The notes under the pieces: generated by a model
Told to the model about the DNA's origin: nothing
The model's input: only the letters and a program-made list of their open reading frames with translations
Database searches by the model: none
Shown: piece by piece, positions 36,539 through 45,176 of the stretch
Position numbering within the stretch: position 1 is the first letter of the stretch
How the letters are laid out: the number at the start of each line of letters is the position of its first letter
Source of the DNA: an uncultured Gammaproteobacteria bacterium
GTDB lineage: Bacteria > Pseudomonadota > Gammaproteobacteria > Pseudomonadales > Pseudohongiellaceae
NCBI GenBank assembly: GCA_913060695.1
Contig: CAJXUA010000010.1
Coordinates: 47,732-111,731, forward strand
Length of the DNA: 64,000 bases
Reading direction: 5' to 3'
Position numbers and translations under genes: made by a program

Positions 36539-37165
36539 TCAACCTGCTTTCTTTTTCATCAGCGCGTCATCGAGCTCGTTGGCTCGCTTAGCAGCGGGCC
36601 GGGCCTCGCAGCGGTTCACGTATTCCATGAACACCGGCTTTGCTTCGAAGGTCTTCTGGAAAATTGCCCATCCAAGAGTACTCGCGAGTAGTATATCGGC
36701 CGCAGTGAATTGCTCACCGCAAATATAGGGTCCTTTCCTAAGAGCAGACTCCAATACGTTTATGGTGTCTGCAATATTGCCACACCCCAGCGACATCGCA
36801 TTATCTTGGTCGACCTTCCAATTATTGCTTATAGCGCTCATCGCCATCTCTAGCGGGCCTGCGCAGAAGAACAGCCAGCGATAGTAATCGCCACGTAGTG
36901 GATCATTGCGACTCGGCGCAAGATTCTCATCAGGGAACTGATCAGCAAGGTAGGCACAGATCGCGGCCACTTCCGTCACAACTGTATCGTGATGCTTAAT
37001 CGCTGGTACCTTTCCCATGGGATTGATAGCCAGAAACTGCTCAGACTTAATGTGCTCGCCAAACTCCATGACTTCTATCTGGTAATCCACGCCGATCTCT
37101 TCTAGCATCCAACGAACTATTCGACCGCGCGATTGAGGGTTCGTATACAAAGTTAGTGTTTTCAT
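36539..37165 (-). CDS. glutathione S-transferase
   Basis: It conjugates or reduces substrates with glutathione in the cytoplasm. The ATG at 37165 is 7 bases from AAAGGA; a second ATG at 37171 is too close. The 208-residue protein has the thioredoxin-like N-terminal domain (LYTNPQSRGRIVRWMLEEIG with a likely catalytic Ser, NPMGKVPAIKHHD and the glutathione-binding TEVAAICAYLADQFP) and an all-helical C-terminal domain (GEQFTAADILLASTLGWAI). The exact substrate is unknown. It is divergent from a YafY-type regulator that may control it. Confidence 0.9.
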   Translation of the reverse strand: MKTLTLYTNPQSRGRIVRWMLEEIGVDYQIEVMEFGEHIKSEQFLAINPMGKVPAIKHHDTVVTEVAAICAYLADQFPDENLAPSRNDPLRGDYYRWLFFCAGPLEMAMSAISNNWKVDQDNAMSLGCGNIADTINVLESALRKGPYICGEQFTAADILLASTLGWAIFQKTFEAKPVFMEYVNRCEARPAAKRANELDDALMKKKAG

Positions 37166-37220
37166 GTTCATGTCCTTTGCTCTTTTTTAGTCTTAGTGGT
37201 GTGTTTTTGTCGACGCAGGC

Positions 37221-37277
37221 ACAATACAAAATATATAGGTCAATTTATGTCCTGTTTGCTTTGTAGTATTGTATTGT
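37221..37277. promoter_or_regulatory. candidate operator between gst and the YafY-type regulator
   Basis: AGGTCA (37237-37242) and TGTCCT (37248-37253) form an imperfect palindrome with a 5-base spacer. Around it, ACAATAC (37221-37227) pairs with GTATTGT, present twice at 37266-37272 and 37271-37277. Nested repeats in the shared promoter of a divergent regulator-target pair suggest binding sites; this is not proven. Confidence 0.4.
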
Positions 37278-37317
37278 CGCTCGCACTAACGCTATCAAGG
37301 TCCACTAGGAACTCATC

Positions 37318-38271
37318 ATGTCGAAGCCACTTACCCGTGTATTATCACTGTTAGAGCTGCTACAGACACACGGCCTGTTGTCCGGCGCACAGATCGCTAG
37401 CCGATTAGAGGTAGATATTCGCACGGTGCGACGCTATATCGCAGCATTAGAGGAGCTAGGGATTCCAGTGCTGACCGAACAAGGGCGTTATGGGGGCTAT
37501 CGCTTAGTGGCTGGCTTTAAGCTGCCGCCCATGATGTTTACGGATGAGGAAACGCTGGCCATATCACTCGGTCTTCTCGCCGCCAATCAACTCGGCCTCG
37601 CCGAAACTACGCCCTCCATCGCGAGCGTCCAGGCGAAGCTTGAACGAGTTATGCCTAGTAATCTAAAGCGCCGCGTCCGGGCTATAAGCCAGAGCGCAAG
37701 CCTCATATTGCCCAAGGCCCACGGCGCAGAGAATAAGGAAGATTTGCTGTTGCTAACCGATGCCGCCCATGGGCAGCAACGCGTGCGCTTCGTATATGAG
37801 GCAGAGAACAATGTTGCGCAGCTTCGCGATGTCGACCCCTATGGTATCGTGTTCCGGCGTGGTCATTGGTATTTGGTAGGGCATTGTCACCTACGTGAAA
37901 CGCTGCGTACCTTCCGCTTAGATCGGCTTGGTAAGGTGGAGCTTCTGAAGCACAGCTTCTTGCGACCCGCACAGTTCGATGCGGCGACTTATCTCAATCA
38001 GAGTATGCAGAACGTGCCACGTCAACATCCTGTCAGCGTCTTATTACATACTGATATGGCGTCGGCTTCTTATTATCTGCATGGCTTAGAGGGAATACTG
38101 CAGAAAAGCGATGAGGGTTTACTTATGGAAACGAGTACAGATAGTTTAGATTGGTTCGCGCGCTGGCTAGTACAAATGCCAATTGCGGTGACCGTAATTA
38201 AACCCACTTCCTTGTGGGACGCTATCTGCGAGCATGTGAAACATGTGCAGGGTAATTTTAAAATTGTGTAA
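37318..38271 (+). CDS. YafY/WYL-domain transcriptional regulator
   Basis: The 317-residue protein has an N-terminal DeoR-like helix-turn-helix (LLSGAQIASRLEVDIRTVRRYI and LGIPVLTEQGRYGGYRL) and a WYL domain (about 135-210: VRFVYEAENN, VDPYGIVFRRGHWYLVGHC, RTFRLDRLGKVELL). A C-terminal WCX-type extension follows. WYL domains are thought to sense ligands or nucleic acids. Divergent placement with gst suggests it regulates that gene and itself. Confidence 0.9.
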   Translation: MSKPLTRVLSLLELLQTHGLLSGAQIASRLEVDIRTVRRYIAALEELGIPVLTEQGRYGGYRLVAGFKLPPMMFTDEETLAISLGLLAANQLGLAETTPSIASVQAKLERVMPSNLKRRVRAISQSASLILPKAHGAENKEDLLLLTDAAHGQQRVRFVYEAENNVAQLRDVDPYGIVFRRGHWYLVGHCHLRETLRTFRLDRLGKVELLKHSFLRPAQFDAATYLNQSMQNVPRQHPVSVLLHTDMASASYYLHGLEGILQKSDEGLLMETSTDSLDWFARWLVQMPIAVTVIKPTSLWDAICEHVKHVQGNFKIV

Positions 38272-38302
38272 ACTAAAATTTAGTCTTTATTTATATTATG
38301 TC

Positions 38303-38347
38303 CTCCATGGGGCACTAACAAAATACGAGTGCTAATACCACATGGAG
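38303..38347. other. nested hairpin in the convergent gap (regulator/outer-membrane protein)
   Basis: CTCCATG (38303-38309) pairs with CATGGAG (38341-38347), and inside it GCACT (38312-38316) pairs with AGTGC (38328-38332). It lies between two convergent genes. Neither side has a T-run, so if it stops transcription it is not a standard rho-independent terminator. A smaller AT palindrome (ACTAAAATTTAGT) sits just left of it. Confidence 0.5.
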
Positions 38348-38370
38348 AACATTTACTTACAGCGCCTTTC

Positions 38371-39084
38371 TTAGAACGAGTAGCGCAAACCTAGCGAATA
38401 GGTAGAGAGTTCGTCACCGAAGTCGCCGCCTAAATTGACGCCTAAGTTATCCGATAATTCAAACAATAAGTTGCCAAACAAAGAGGTATTGTCGCCATAG
38501 TCAAGGTCCGTGTATCGCACACCGGCACCGAACTCAAGCCACGAAGTCAGTTGGGCACGGCCACCCAAGTCTAGAAAATAGCCATCGCTATCGTCTTCGT
38601 TCAGATCGTCGAACGCGTTCTGAATATCGTCGCCGCTATTGAGATCATCGTTCTCATTTCTGCCGAGGCTGAAGTCCCCTAGATCGACGTCAATGTAACC
38701 ACCCGACACCACTAGATCGAATGAGTCCGACAATGGGGTGTGGAAACCCAAGCCTAGCTTCAAGGTCTTCACATCGTCACTCTGGCTGACGAATCCACCA
38801 TTGTCATCGAAGTAAGAAAACTCTGAATCCGTACTGCCGTAGGAACCGAATGTGAACAGGCTATCGCTCAAGTCGAAAGAAGCGCGAATATTGTAGCCAT
38901 CACCGTCGTCGAAATCCTCAGCAAAATTGTCAAAGAAATCATTATCTTCATAGTAGTCAATGTTCTGAATTAGGTAGTCTGCCTCGATGAAGGAGTAGCT
39001 TATTCCCTCGGCAGCGTAGGCGGAAAGCGGCATTACAAGCGCGCAGGTGAGAAGTGATTTTCTAAAGAATTGTCCTTTTTTCAT
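38371..39084 (-). CDS. acidic outer-membrane beta-barrel protein
   Basis: The 237-residue protein has a signal peptide cleaved after AYA. Alternating hydrophobic/polar strands (for example LKLGLGFHTPLSDSFDLVVSG and GAGVRYTDLDYG) fit an eight-stranded barrel, and it ends in Phe (LGLRYSF), the outer-membrane insertion signal. The loops are strongly acidic (YYEDNDFFDNFAEDFDDGDG and NENDDLNSGDD), which suggests cation binding outside the cell; that is inference. The ribosome site GGAGAT precedes the ATG. It is a porin-like or OmpW/OmpA-like small barrel with no precise family assigned. Confidence 0.8.
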   Translation of the reverse strand: MKKGQFFRKSLLTCALVMPLSAYAAEGISYSFIEADYLIQNIDYYEDNDFFDNFAEDFDDGDGYNIRASFDLSDSLFTFGSYGSTDSEFSYFDDNGGFVSQSDDVKTLKLGLGFHTPLSDSFDLVVSGGYIDVDLGDFSLGRNENDDLNSGDDIQNAFDDLNEDDSDGYFLDLGGRAQLTSWLEFGAGVRYTDLDYGDNTSLFGNLLFELSDNLGVNLGGDFGDELSTYSLGLRYSF

Positions 39085-39425
39085 TGCAATATCTCCATAG
39101 TGTGGATTAAACAGGTTTCATTGACTCCTTCTTGTTTTGGGGGTTTAGAACGTGATTTGGCCTTACGAATTATTGAGAGCCAATGCTGACGTTTTCTTAA
39201 CGAAAATTTCGTCCTAGCCATCACGCGCTTTGTTATCACACAGATAAAAACAACTTGCAGCAAATTGTTAACAAGGAGATTACTTAGTCGGGGAGAACTG
39301 TGATGCTTATCGCAAACTCTAAAGAAACTCCATAGCAAGGCCATTGCGACATTTTATCGAAGTTAGAAATCGCTTTAGGAAATTTTATGGACGCGAGGCG
39401 TGGAACACGCCTCGAAGTGGGAGAA
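39085..39425. other. intergenic region upstream of the outer-membrane protein
   Basis: These 341 AT-rich bases must contain the promoter of the barrel gene. An 87-codon minus frame crosses them but has no signal or family likeness, and I do not accept it. Close to the DUF2959 end there is a perfect 9-base-pair hairpin (CGAGGCGTG at 39394-39402, CACGCCTCG at 39406-39414), probably the terminator of the DUF2959 operon although only a weak T-rich tail follows. Confidence 0.55.
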
Positions 39426-40067
39426 CTACTGTTGCTGCATTTCAGCGATGAAACGGTCCGACTCTGCAATCGCTACTTCCATTGCATCGATCAAACGATC
39501 TACGTCGGTATTGATGGTATCGAGCTCACCGCGCAATGATGCCACTGCCCGTGCGTTAAGATTGTGCTTCAGGTACAGCACGTTGTCGCGCAAGCTATTC
39601 AGCACCGGGTCAAGCGTAGCCTCTGCGCGCTGCATTGCGCCAATGAGCCGTGTGTAGCGCGTTCGAGTTGCACGCAGTTGTTGTTCGCTGTCACGGCGTA
39701 GCGATTGGTTAGTGTATAAGTCGAGCTCGTCTGACCATTCGTCGAACAGCGCATCGGCCACAGACTCCACCGCTTTTATCCGATCTCGTATACGCTCTGC
39801 CGAATCCTCGGTGTCTTCGAACTCGGCGTTCAGGCGATCATAGACTTGTTGCAGTTCACCGCCATCGAAGTTCACTACACTACGAAACTGCTCTAACGCA
39901 TCCCGAAACTGCTCCTGACCTTCCTGCTGAGCACTTTGCGCCTCGCCGATGCGATCTACGAGTATCTCGCGCTTGTGTACGCCAAGTTGTTCCATCGTGC
40001 CGTAGTAGGCAGATTCGCACGCGGTGAAAAGTAGGATCACGAACGCAGAAAATAATACTTGTCTCAT
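39426..40067 (-). CDS. DUF2959 family lipoprotein
   Basis: The 213-residue product has a lipoprotein signal (FTAC, Cys17) followed by ESAYYGTMEQLGVHKREILV, the typical start of DUF2959 proteins. The rest is an extended helical, coiled-coil-like protein (for example GEAQSAQQEGQEQFRDALEQ), probably periplasmic and membrane-tethered. Family function is unknown. Its ATG overlaps the stop of the YqaE gene by 4 bases, so they are co-translated. Confidence 0.88.
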   Translation of the reverse strand: MRQVLFSAFVILLFTACESAYYGTMEQLGVHKREILVDRIGEAQSAQQEGQEQFRDALEQFRSVVNFDGGELQQVYDRLNAEFEDTEDSAERIRDRIKAVESVADALFDEWSDELDLYTNQSLRRDSEQQLRATRTRYTRLIGAMQRAEATLDPVLNSLRDNVLYLKHNLNARAVASLRGELDTINTDVDRLIDAMEVAIAESDRFIAEMQQQ

Positions 40068-40264
40068 TTGTTATTCCTTTTTATCGCATCCACTACGCGA
40101 TCAGTGCGCTTATCCGCAAGATGGTTATGCACAACAAGAAGCGCATGAATAACACCTGGCACCCAAAAACAAAGTGTCAGCAATATATTAATCAACGCTT
40201 GAAATGGTTTCGCACACAAGAACACTGCCAAGGGTGGCAGAAAAATCGCAATGATATAACGCAA
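40064..40264 (-). CDS. YqaE/Pmp3 family membrane protein
   Basis: The 66-residue protein is nearly all two membrane spans: YIIAIFLPPLAVFLCAKPF and LINILLTLCFWVPGVIHALLV, the Pmp3 pattern. Pmp3/YqaE proteins are linked with stress and membrane potential in several organisms. It is 16 bases downstream of the TPR lipoprotein and overlaps DUF2959. Confidence 0.9.
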   Translation of the reverse strand: MRYIIAIFLPPLAVFLCAKPFQALINILLTLCFWVPGVIHALLVVHNHLADKRTDRVVDAIKRNNK

Positions 40265-40280
40265 AAGTTATCTCCAATCA

Positions 40281-41465
40281 TCAGTGAGTTGTTTTAACTA
40301 CTTCATCTCTAAGCGCGTACAGCTTCTCTTTATAGCGTTGTCTTGAACGGTTGTTGTTGGCGTTCTCAATCGCTGCTAGTAGTGCAGCATCCGCTTTGTC
40401 AATTCTGCCCATTGCATAATGGCACAGCGCTATGCCGAGCCTCGCCTCGTGCAGGTACGGAGCCAGCTCAAGCGCTTTGTTATAGTAGGAGATGGCGCGT
40501 TCATAGGCACCCTCTTCATAAGAGTCACGAGCCAAATGATACCAATTGAAGGGGCTCGGGTCTTCCATTGATGCTAAGCGTGAAGCAATGATCTGCGCTT
40601 CCTCTAGCCTGTTCTGGCCAAGCAACAGCAATCGATAATTCTTCAATAGAGCGAGTTTGTCCTCTGCTTGCGCTATTGCGTAGAGGTAGACCTGCTCTGC
40701 TGCCTCGATCCGTCCTATACGCCTATGTATTACGGCTAACATGTTCAGGGCATCGGCGTGTTCTGGTGCATATTTGAGAGATTCCATGCTCAGCCAATAA
40801 GCGGAGTTGAAGTCGTTATCTTGTAGAGATTCCACAGCAAGATTGCGATAGTACATTGCATAGTAGTCCTGCTCCCCTAGGTTAGAGATAAAGCGCGCAC
40901 GACCGGTTGGGAAGTAGTCTATCGATATGCCCCTAGGTGAGTTCATGGGTGCTTTCGCTTGGTTCCACGCGGAGTTCATCAGCTTGCTTCTAACATGTAC
41001 TCCTTTGACTACGGTGCTACCATTGAACTCGAAGACTGGCTCGTCATCCATAAGCTGATAGTTCATCCTTACCCCAACTAGGCGGGCGAGCGCGGTTGTC
41101 ATGATGGCTAAGGAAAGACAATTGCCGCTATTGCTTTGCAGTACCTGTTCTGCGGTTAAGGTGTCCGCGTTATACTCGAAACTCTCTACTCGCCGCACAA
41201 TATAGTCCGCTAGCCTTAGATAATCCGGTGTTTGCGCGTGTGCTGGACTCTCAAAATAATTCAGAAAATCCTGTGCCTGTGCGGGATTAATATAGTGAAG
41301 GTCTTGCGGTGAGACCATTACTGGCTTGGGGCCAAACGGGCTAACAAGACTAGTTAGAGCAACAATAGGGAGCTGGGGAGTATCCTGTTCAAATACTGTA
41401 CAGGCCGAAAGACTGAATATTGCGATGTTTACGAGAGCAAACAATCGTTGGATCGAATGAGGCAT
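40281..41465 (-). CDS. lipoprotein with transglutaminase-like and TPR domains
   Basis: The ATG at 41465 follows GGGAGGA with good spacing; the frame extends to 41531. The product has 394 residues. A lipobox (LSAC) lies near residue 22. The middle region (about 80-220) has SGNCLSLAIMTTALARLVGV, whose Cys context is that of transglutaminase-like papain-fold proteins, with a possible His in VKGVHVRSK. The C-terminal half has TPR repeats (for example YAPEHADALNMLAVIHRRIG and YYNKALELAPYLHEARLGIA). It is probably a periplasmic peptidase-like or scaffold protein. It heads the operon with YqaE and DUF2959 and is divergent from hrpB. Confidence 0.82.
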   Translation of the reverse strand: MPHSIQRLFALVNIAIFSLSACTVFEQDTPQLPIVALTSLVSPFGPKPVMVSPQDLHYINPAQAQDFLNYFESPAHAQTPDYLRLADYIVRRVESFEYNADTLTAEQVLQSNSGNCLSLAIMTTALARLVGVRMNYQLMDDEPVFEFNGSTVVKGVHVRSKLMNSAWNQAKAPMNSPRGISIDYFPTGRARFISNLGEQDYYAMYYRNLAVESLQDNDFNSAYWLSMESLKYAPEHADALNMLAVIHRRIGRIEAAEQVYLYAIAQAEDKLALLKNYRLLLLGQNRLEEAQIIASRLASMEDPSPFNWYHLARDSYEEGAYERAISYYNKALELAPYLHEARLGIALCHYAMGRIDKADAALLAAIENANNNRSRQRYKEKLYALRDEVVKTTH

Positions 41466-41563
41466 TACGATGTCCTCCCTCGGAAAACTATTAATTTTTG
41501 TTAACTTTATGCCCATTTTCCACCATTGCAATACCTTTTAGCCGACATCGCCGAGACTATCTT

Positions 41564-44038
41564 TTGTCTACACTTCTCCCCACATCAACCACCGCACTCC
41601 CGATAGATAGCGTCTTAGAACTCCTTGTGGAGACGCTAAAACAACAACCTCGCTCCTTATTAGTCGCCCAACCAGGCGCCGGCAAGACCACACGAGCTCC
41701 GCTTGCACTGCTTGAGCATTTCCCGTCCCATGCTGGTCGTTGGCTGCTGCTGGAGCCTCGCCGTGTCGCGGCACGCCTAGCTGCGTCCTACATGGCGCAA
41801 ACACTCGGCGAATCCATAGGCCAAACCGTCGGTTTTCGAGTGCGCGGCGAATCCAAGATAGGCCCGAATACTCGCCTAGAGGTAGTAACTCAAGGCATAT
41901 TGACACGCATGTTGCAGGACGACCCCTCCCTAGAGGGTGTTGCAGGCATAATTTTCGACGAATTTCATGAACGCAGCTTGGATGCCGATCTTGGTCTTGC
42001 CCTAGCCCTAGATGCCCAGAAAGGTCTGCGGGAAGACCTGCGCATATTAGTGATGTCCGCGACTCTCGACGTCAATTCACTGCTAGGAGTCTTGGGTTCG
42101 GACACCCCGGTAATCGACTGCCCGGGGCGAGCCTGGCCGGTGCAAACTTATTATCGCAGCGCACCTCTGCGCGAACGGGCGGAGCGCCATCAGGCCAGCG
42201 TTATCCGCGAGGCCCTGCTCGCCCATGAAGGTAACCTCCTAGCCTTCCTGCCCGGCCAAGCCGAGATCCGAAGGCTTCACGGGATGTTGCAAGACCTGCT
42301 CTCCAGCGACATCGAGATTTGCGATCTGCACGGGCAATTACCCCTAGCACAACAACAGGCTGTGTTAAGAATGCCCGAGAGTCAGCGACGACGGGTAATA
42401 CTGGCCACTTCGATTGCGGAGTCCAGCATCACCGTGCCAGGCGTGCGCATCGTGGTAGATGCGGGACTAGAGCGGACCCCAATCTTTCAGGCCCGCAGCG
42501 GCATGAGCAGCCTTGAAACTAGACGCGTTAATCGGGCTAGCGCAGACCAACGACGTGGCCGTGCGGGACGCGAGGCTGACGGGTTTTGCTATCGACTATG
42601 GCCAGAGGAGCAGATGCTGGCCGCGCACCGAGAGCCCGAGATCCTGCAATCGGACCTAGCTGTGCTCGCCTTCGAACTGCTGCGCTGGGGCGTCAAGGAC
42701 CCAGACCAACTTAGTTGGGTGACACCCCCGCCGGTTGCGGCCTACACAGCAGGCGTAGCGCTACTGCAGCGACTCGGCATTGTTCAAGACACCGGCATGC
42801 TCACGGACCTAGGACGACGCTGCACGCGCTGGCCCACCCACCCTCGCTTCGCGGCTTTGCTAGCCCGCGCAGTGCAGGACAACACCCAGACTTTAGCCTG
42901 CTGGTGCCTCGCATGGCTTGAAGAGGCGACCCAAGATGCGGAAGTTGATATCGCCAAGATCTTTAGCAAACGTCCTCAACGCGCAGACAAGACTCAGGGC
43001 CGCTGGTGGCATGGGGCGCAGCAATGGGCGAAGCGCCTAGGAGTTAAACTAGAGCCGGTGGACCTAGAGCAACTCCCCGCGCTCATGGCAACCGCCTTCC
43101 CCGACCGGATTGCCCAAAACCTGAGGCTAGCCAATGACCGCAATCAGGCACGCTTTAAGCTGCCCGGCGGAGGCCAGGCATTGCTGACGGCACAAGATGC
43201 TCTCAGCCAGAAGGACTTCTTGGTAGCCGTCGATCTAGACGGGGCTAACACAGGGGCGCGAGTCTATAAGGCACTGGCCATAAGCCAAGTGACTCTCGAA
43301 AAGCTCTTCGACGAGACGAGCCTATGGCGTCAAGAGATTCGGTGGATTGAGGCAACAGGCCGGCTTAGTGGAGAGGAAACCCGTGGACTGGGAGCCGTGG
43401 TATTGGAGCGCCGGCCCATGGCGAAGCTGCCAGCCGAAGCGATACGCACTGGGATGATAGCGGGCCTTCGCCAGCGGGGGTTTCGCTGGACGGATGAGGA
43501 CCAGCAGATACTCGGTAGATTACGCCTCCTGCAGCGCTGCCTCGGCCAGCCGTGGCCTCAAGTTAGTGATCCAGCGTTAATGGAGTCCCTCGAACAATGG
43601 TTGGCTCCAAGACTAGATGGCATCAATCGGCTTGAGCAGATCGACCGCCTCTCTTTAGCACAAATCTTTGTGGAGTCGCTGGACTGGTCGCTCCAACAAT
43701 CTCTATCGAAGTTGGCGCCCACTCACTTGGATGTGCCTAGTGGAAGCAGGGTTCGGCTCGACTACAGCGCAGAAGAGCCAGTTTTAGCGGTAAAACTTCA
43801 AGAGCTCTTCGGTCAGACTCACACACCTACCGTGGTGGATGGCAAAGCAACCGTGTTACTCCATCTCCTGTCTCCGGCACGGCGCCCAGTGCAGGTCACA
43901 CGGGACCTCGCCGGCTTCTGGAAAGGCTCCTATTTCGAGGTTCGCAAGGATCTAAAGGGTCGCTACCCGCGCCACCCCTGGCCGGATGATCCTCTCAGCG
44001 CGCCGGCCAGCGCACGGGCGAAGAAAAAAGGCAGCTAG
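41564..44038 (+). CDS. hrpB: ATP-dependent RNA helicase HrpB
   Basis: This is a DEAH-box helicase of about 824-846 residues. The start is uncertain: a TTG at 41564 (STLLPTSTTALPID) looks nearest the family start, while a TTG at 41498 is the longest option. Motifs in order: VAQPGAGKTTRAPLALL, RRVAARLAA, FDEFHERSLDADL (DEFH, normal for HrpB), MSATLD, ATSIAESSITVPGVRIVVD and QRRGRAGREADGFCYRLW. The C-terminal HrpB domain ends with GRYPRHPWPDDPLSAPAS. Its precise cellular role is unclear. Confidence 0.95.
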   Translation: MSTLLPTSTTALPIDSVLELLVETLKQQPRSLLVAQPGAGKTTRAPLALLEHFPSHAGRWLLLEPRRVAARLAASYMAQTLGESIGQTVGFRVRGESKIGPNTRLEVVTQGILTRMLQDDPSLEGVAGIIFDEFHERSLDADLGLALALDAQKGLREDLRILVMSATLDVNSLLGVLGSDTPVIDCPGRAWPVQTYYRSAPLRERAERHQASVIREALLAHEGNLLAFLPGQAEIRRLHGMLQDLLSSDIEICDLHGQLPLAQQQAVLRMPESQRRRVILATSIAESSITVPGVRIVVDAGLERTPIFQARSGMSSLETRRVNRASADQRRGRAGREADGFCYRLWPEEQMLAAHREPEILQSDLAVLAFELLRWGVKDPDQLSWVTPPPVAAYTAGVALLQRLGIVQDTGMLTDLGRRCTRWPTHPRFAALLARAVQDNTQTLACWCLAWLEEATQDAEVDIAKIFSKRPQRADKTQGRWWHGAQQWAKRLGVKLEPVDLEQLPALMATAFPDRIAQNLRLANDRNQARFKLPGGGQALLTAQDALSQKDFLVAVDLDGANTGARVYKALAISQVTLEKLFDETSLWRQEIRWIEATGRLSGEETRGLGAVVLERRPMAKLPAEAIRTGMIAGLRQRGFRWTDEDQQILGRLRLLQRCLGQPWPQVSDPALMESLEQWLAPRLDGINRLEQIDRLSLAQIFVESLDWSLQQSLSKLAPTHLDVPSGSRVRLDYSAEEPVLAVKLQELFGQTHTPTVVDGKATVLLHLLSPARRPVQVTRDLAGFWKGSYFEVRKDLKGRYPRHPWPDDPLSAPASARAKKKGS

Positions 44039-44109
44039 CTCATAGCCTCAAGCAGCGTAGAGGCGAGGGATAATGATATAGTAAGCACGGTTTTCGACTA
44101 GGAATTTGA

Positions 44110-44739
<630 letters not shown>

Positions 44740-44857
44740 AAAAGACCCTAAATGCCTATAAATAAAGGCTTAAGCGAGAATAAATTAGGCATTGGGGCGC
44801 GTATTTAGTAGAATCGCCGGTCTCCTCAACAGTACAGCTTTATAAACAGGTGTTTTT

Positions 44858-45157
44858 ATGGCCCGAATTACCGTCGAAGATTGTCTAGACAAAGTAGACA
44901 ATCGCTTCCAGTTGGTGATGATCTCCAGCAAGCGTGCTCGCCAAATTCAAACTGGCGGCAAAGACCCATTGGTCCCTGCTGATAACGATAAACCCACTGT
45001 AATTGCCTTGCGTGAAATCGCCGCTGGCCTTGTGGATTCCAGCATCCTGACAGCCCGCAGCGCCAATCCGGTGGTGATGCTGTCCCGTGACGAACTGAAG
45101 ACGCCTCCTCCCGCAAACCAAGGGGACGACGACGAATCTTTCGGCGAAGACCTCTAG
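44858..45157 (+). CDS. rpoZ: RNA polymerase omega subunit
   Basis: Omega assists folding of the beta-prime subunit and contributes to ppGpp binding. The 99-residue protein starts [20 protein letters not shown] and has [20 protein letters not shown] and [12 protein letters not shown]. The tail is acidic. spoT follows after 19 bases. Confidence 0.97.
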   Translation: MARITVEDCLDKVDNRFQLVMISSKRARQIQTGGKDPLVPADNDKPTVIALREIAAGLVDSSILTARSANPVVMLSRDELKTPPPANQGDDDESFGEDL

Positions 45158-45176
45158 CAGAGGAAGGAGTCGGCTT

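Noticed and set aside
39081..39344. Minus-strand 87-codon frame upstream of the outer-membrane protein
   Set aside because: It has no recognisable domain or signal, covers the expected promoter region and ends over the barrel gene's start.
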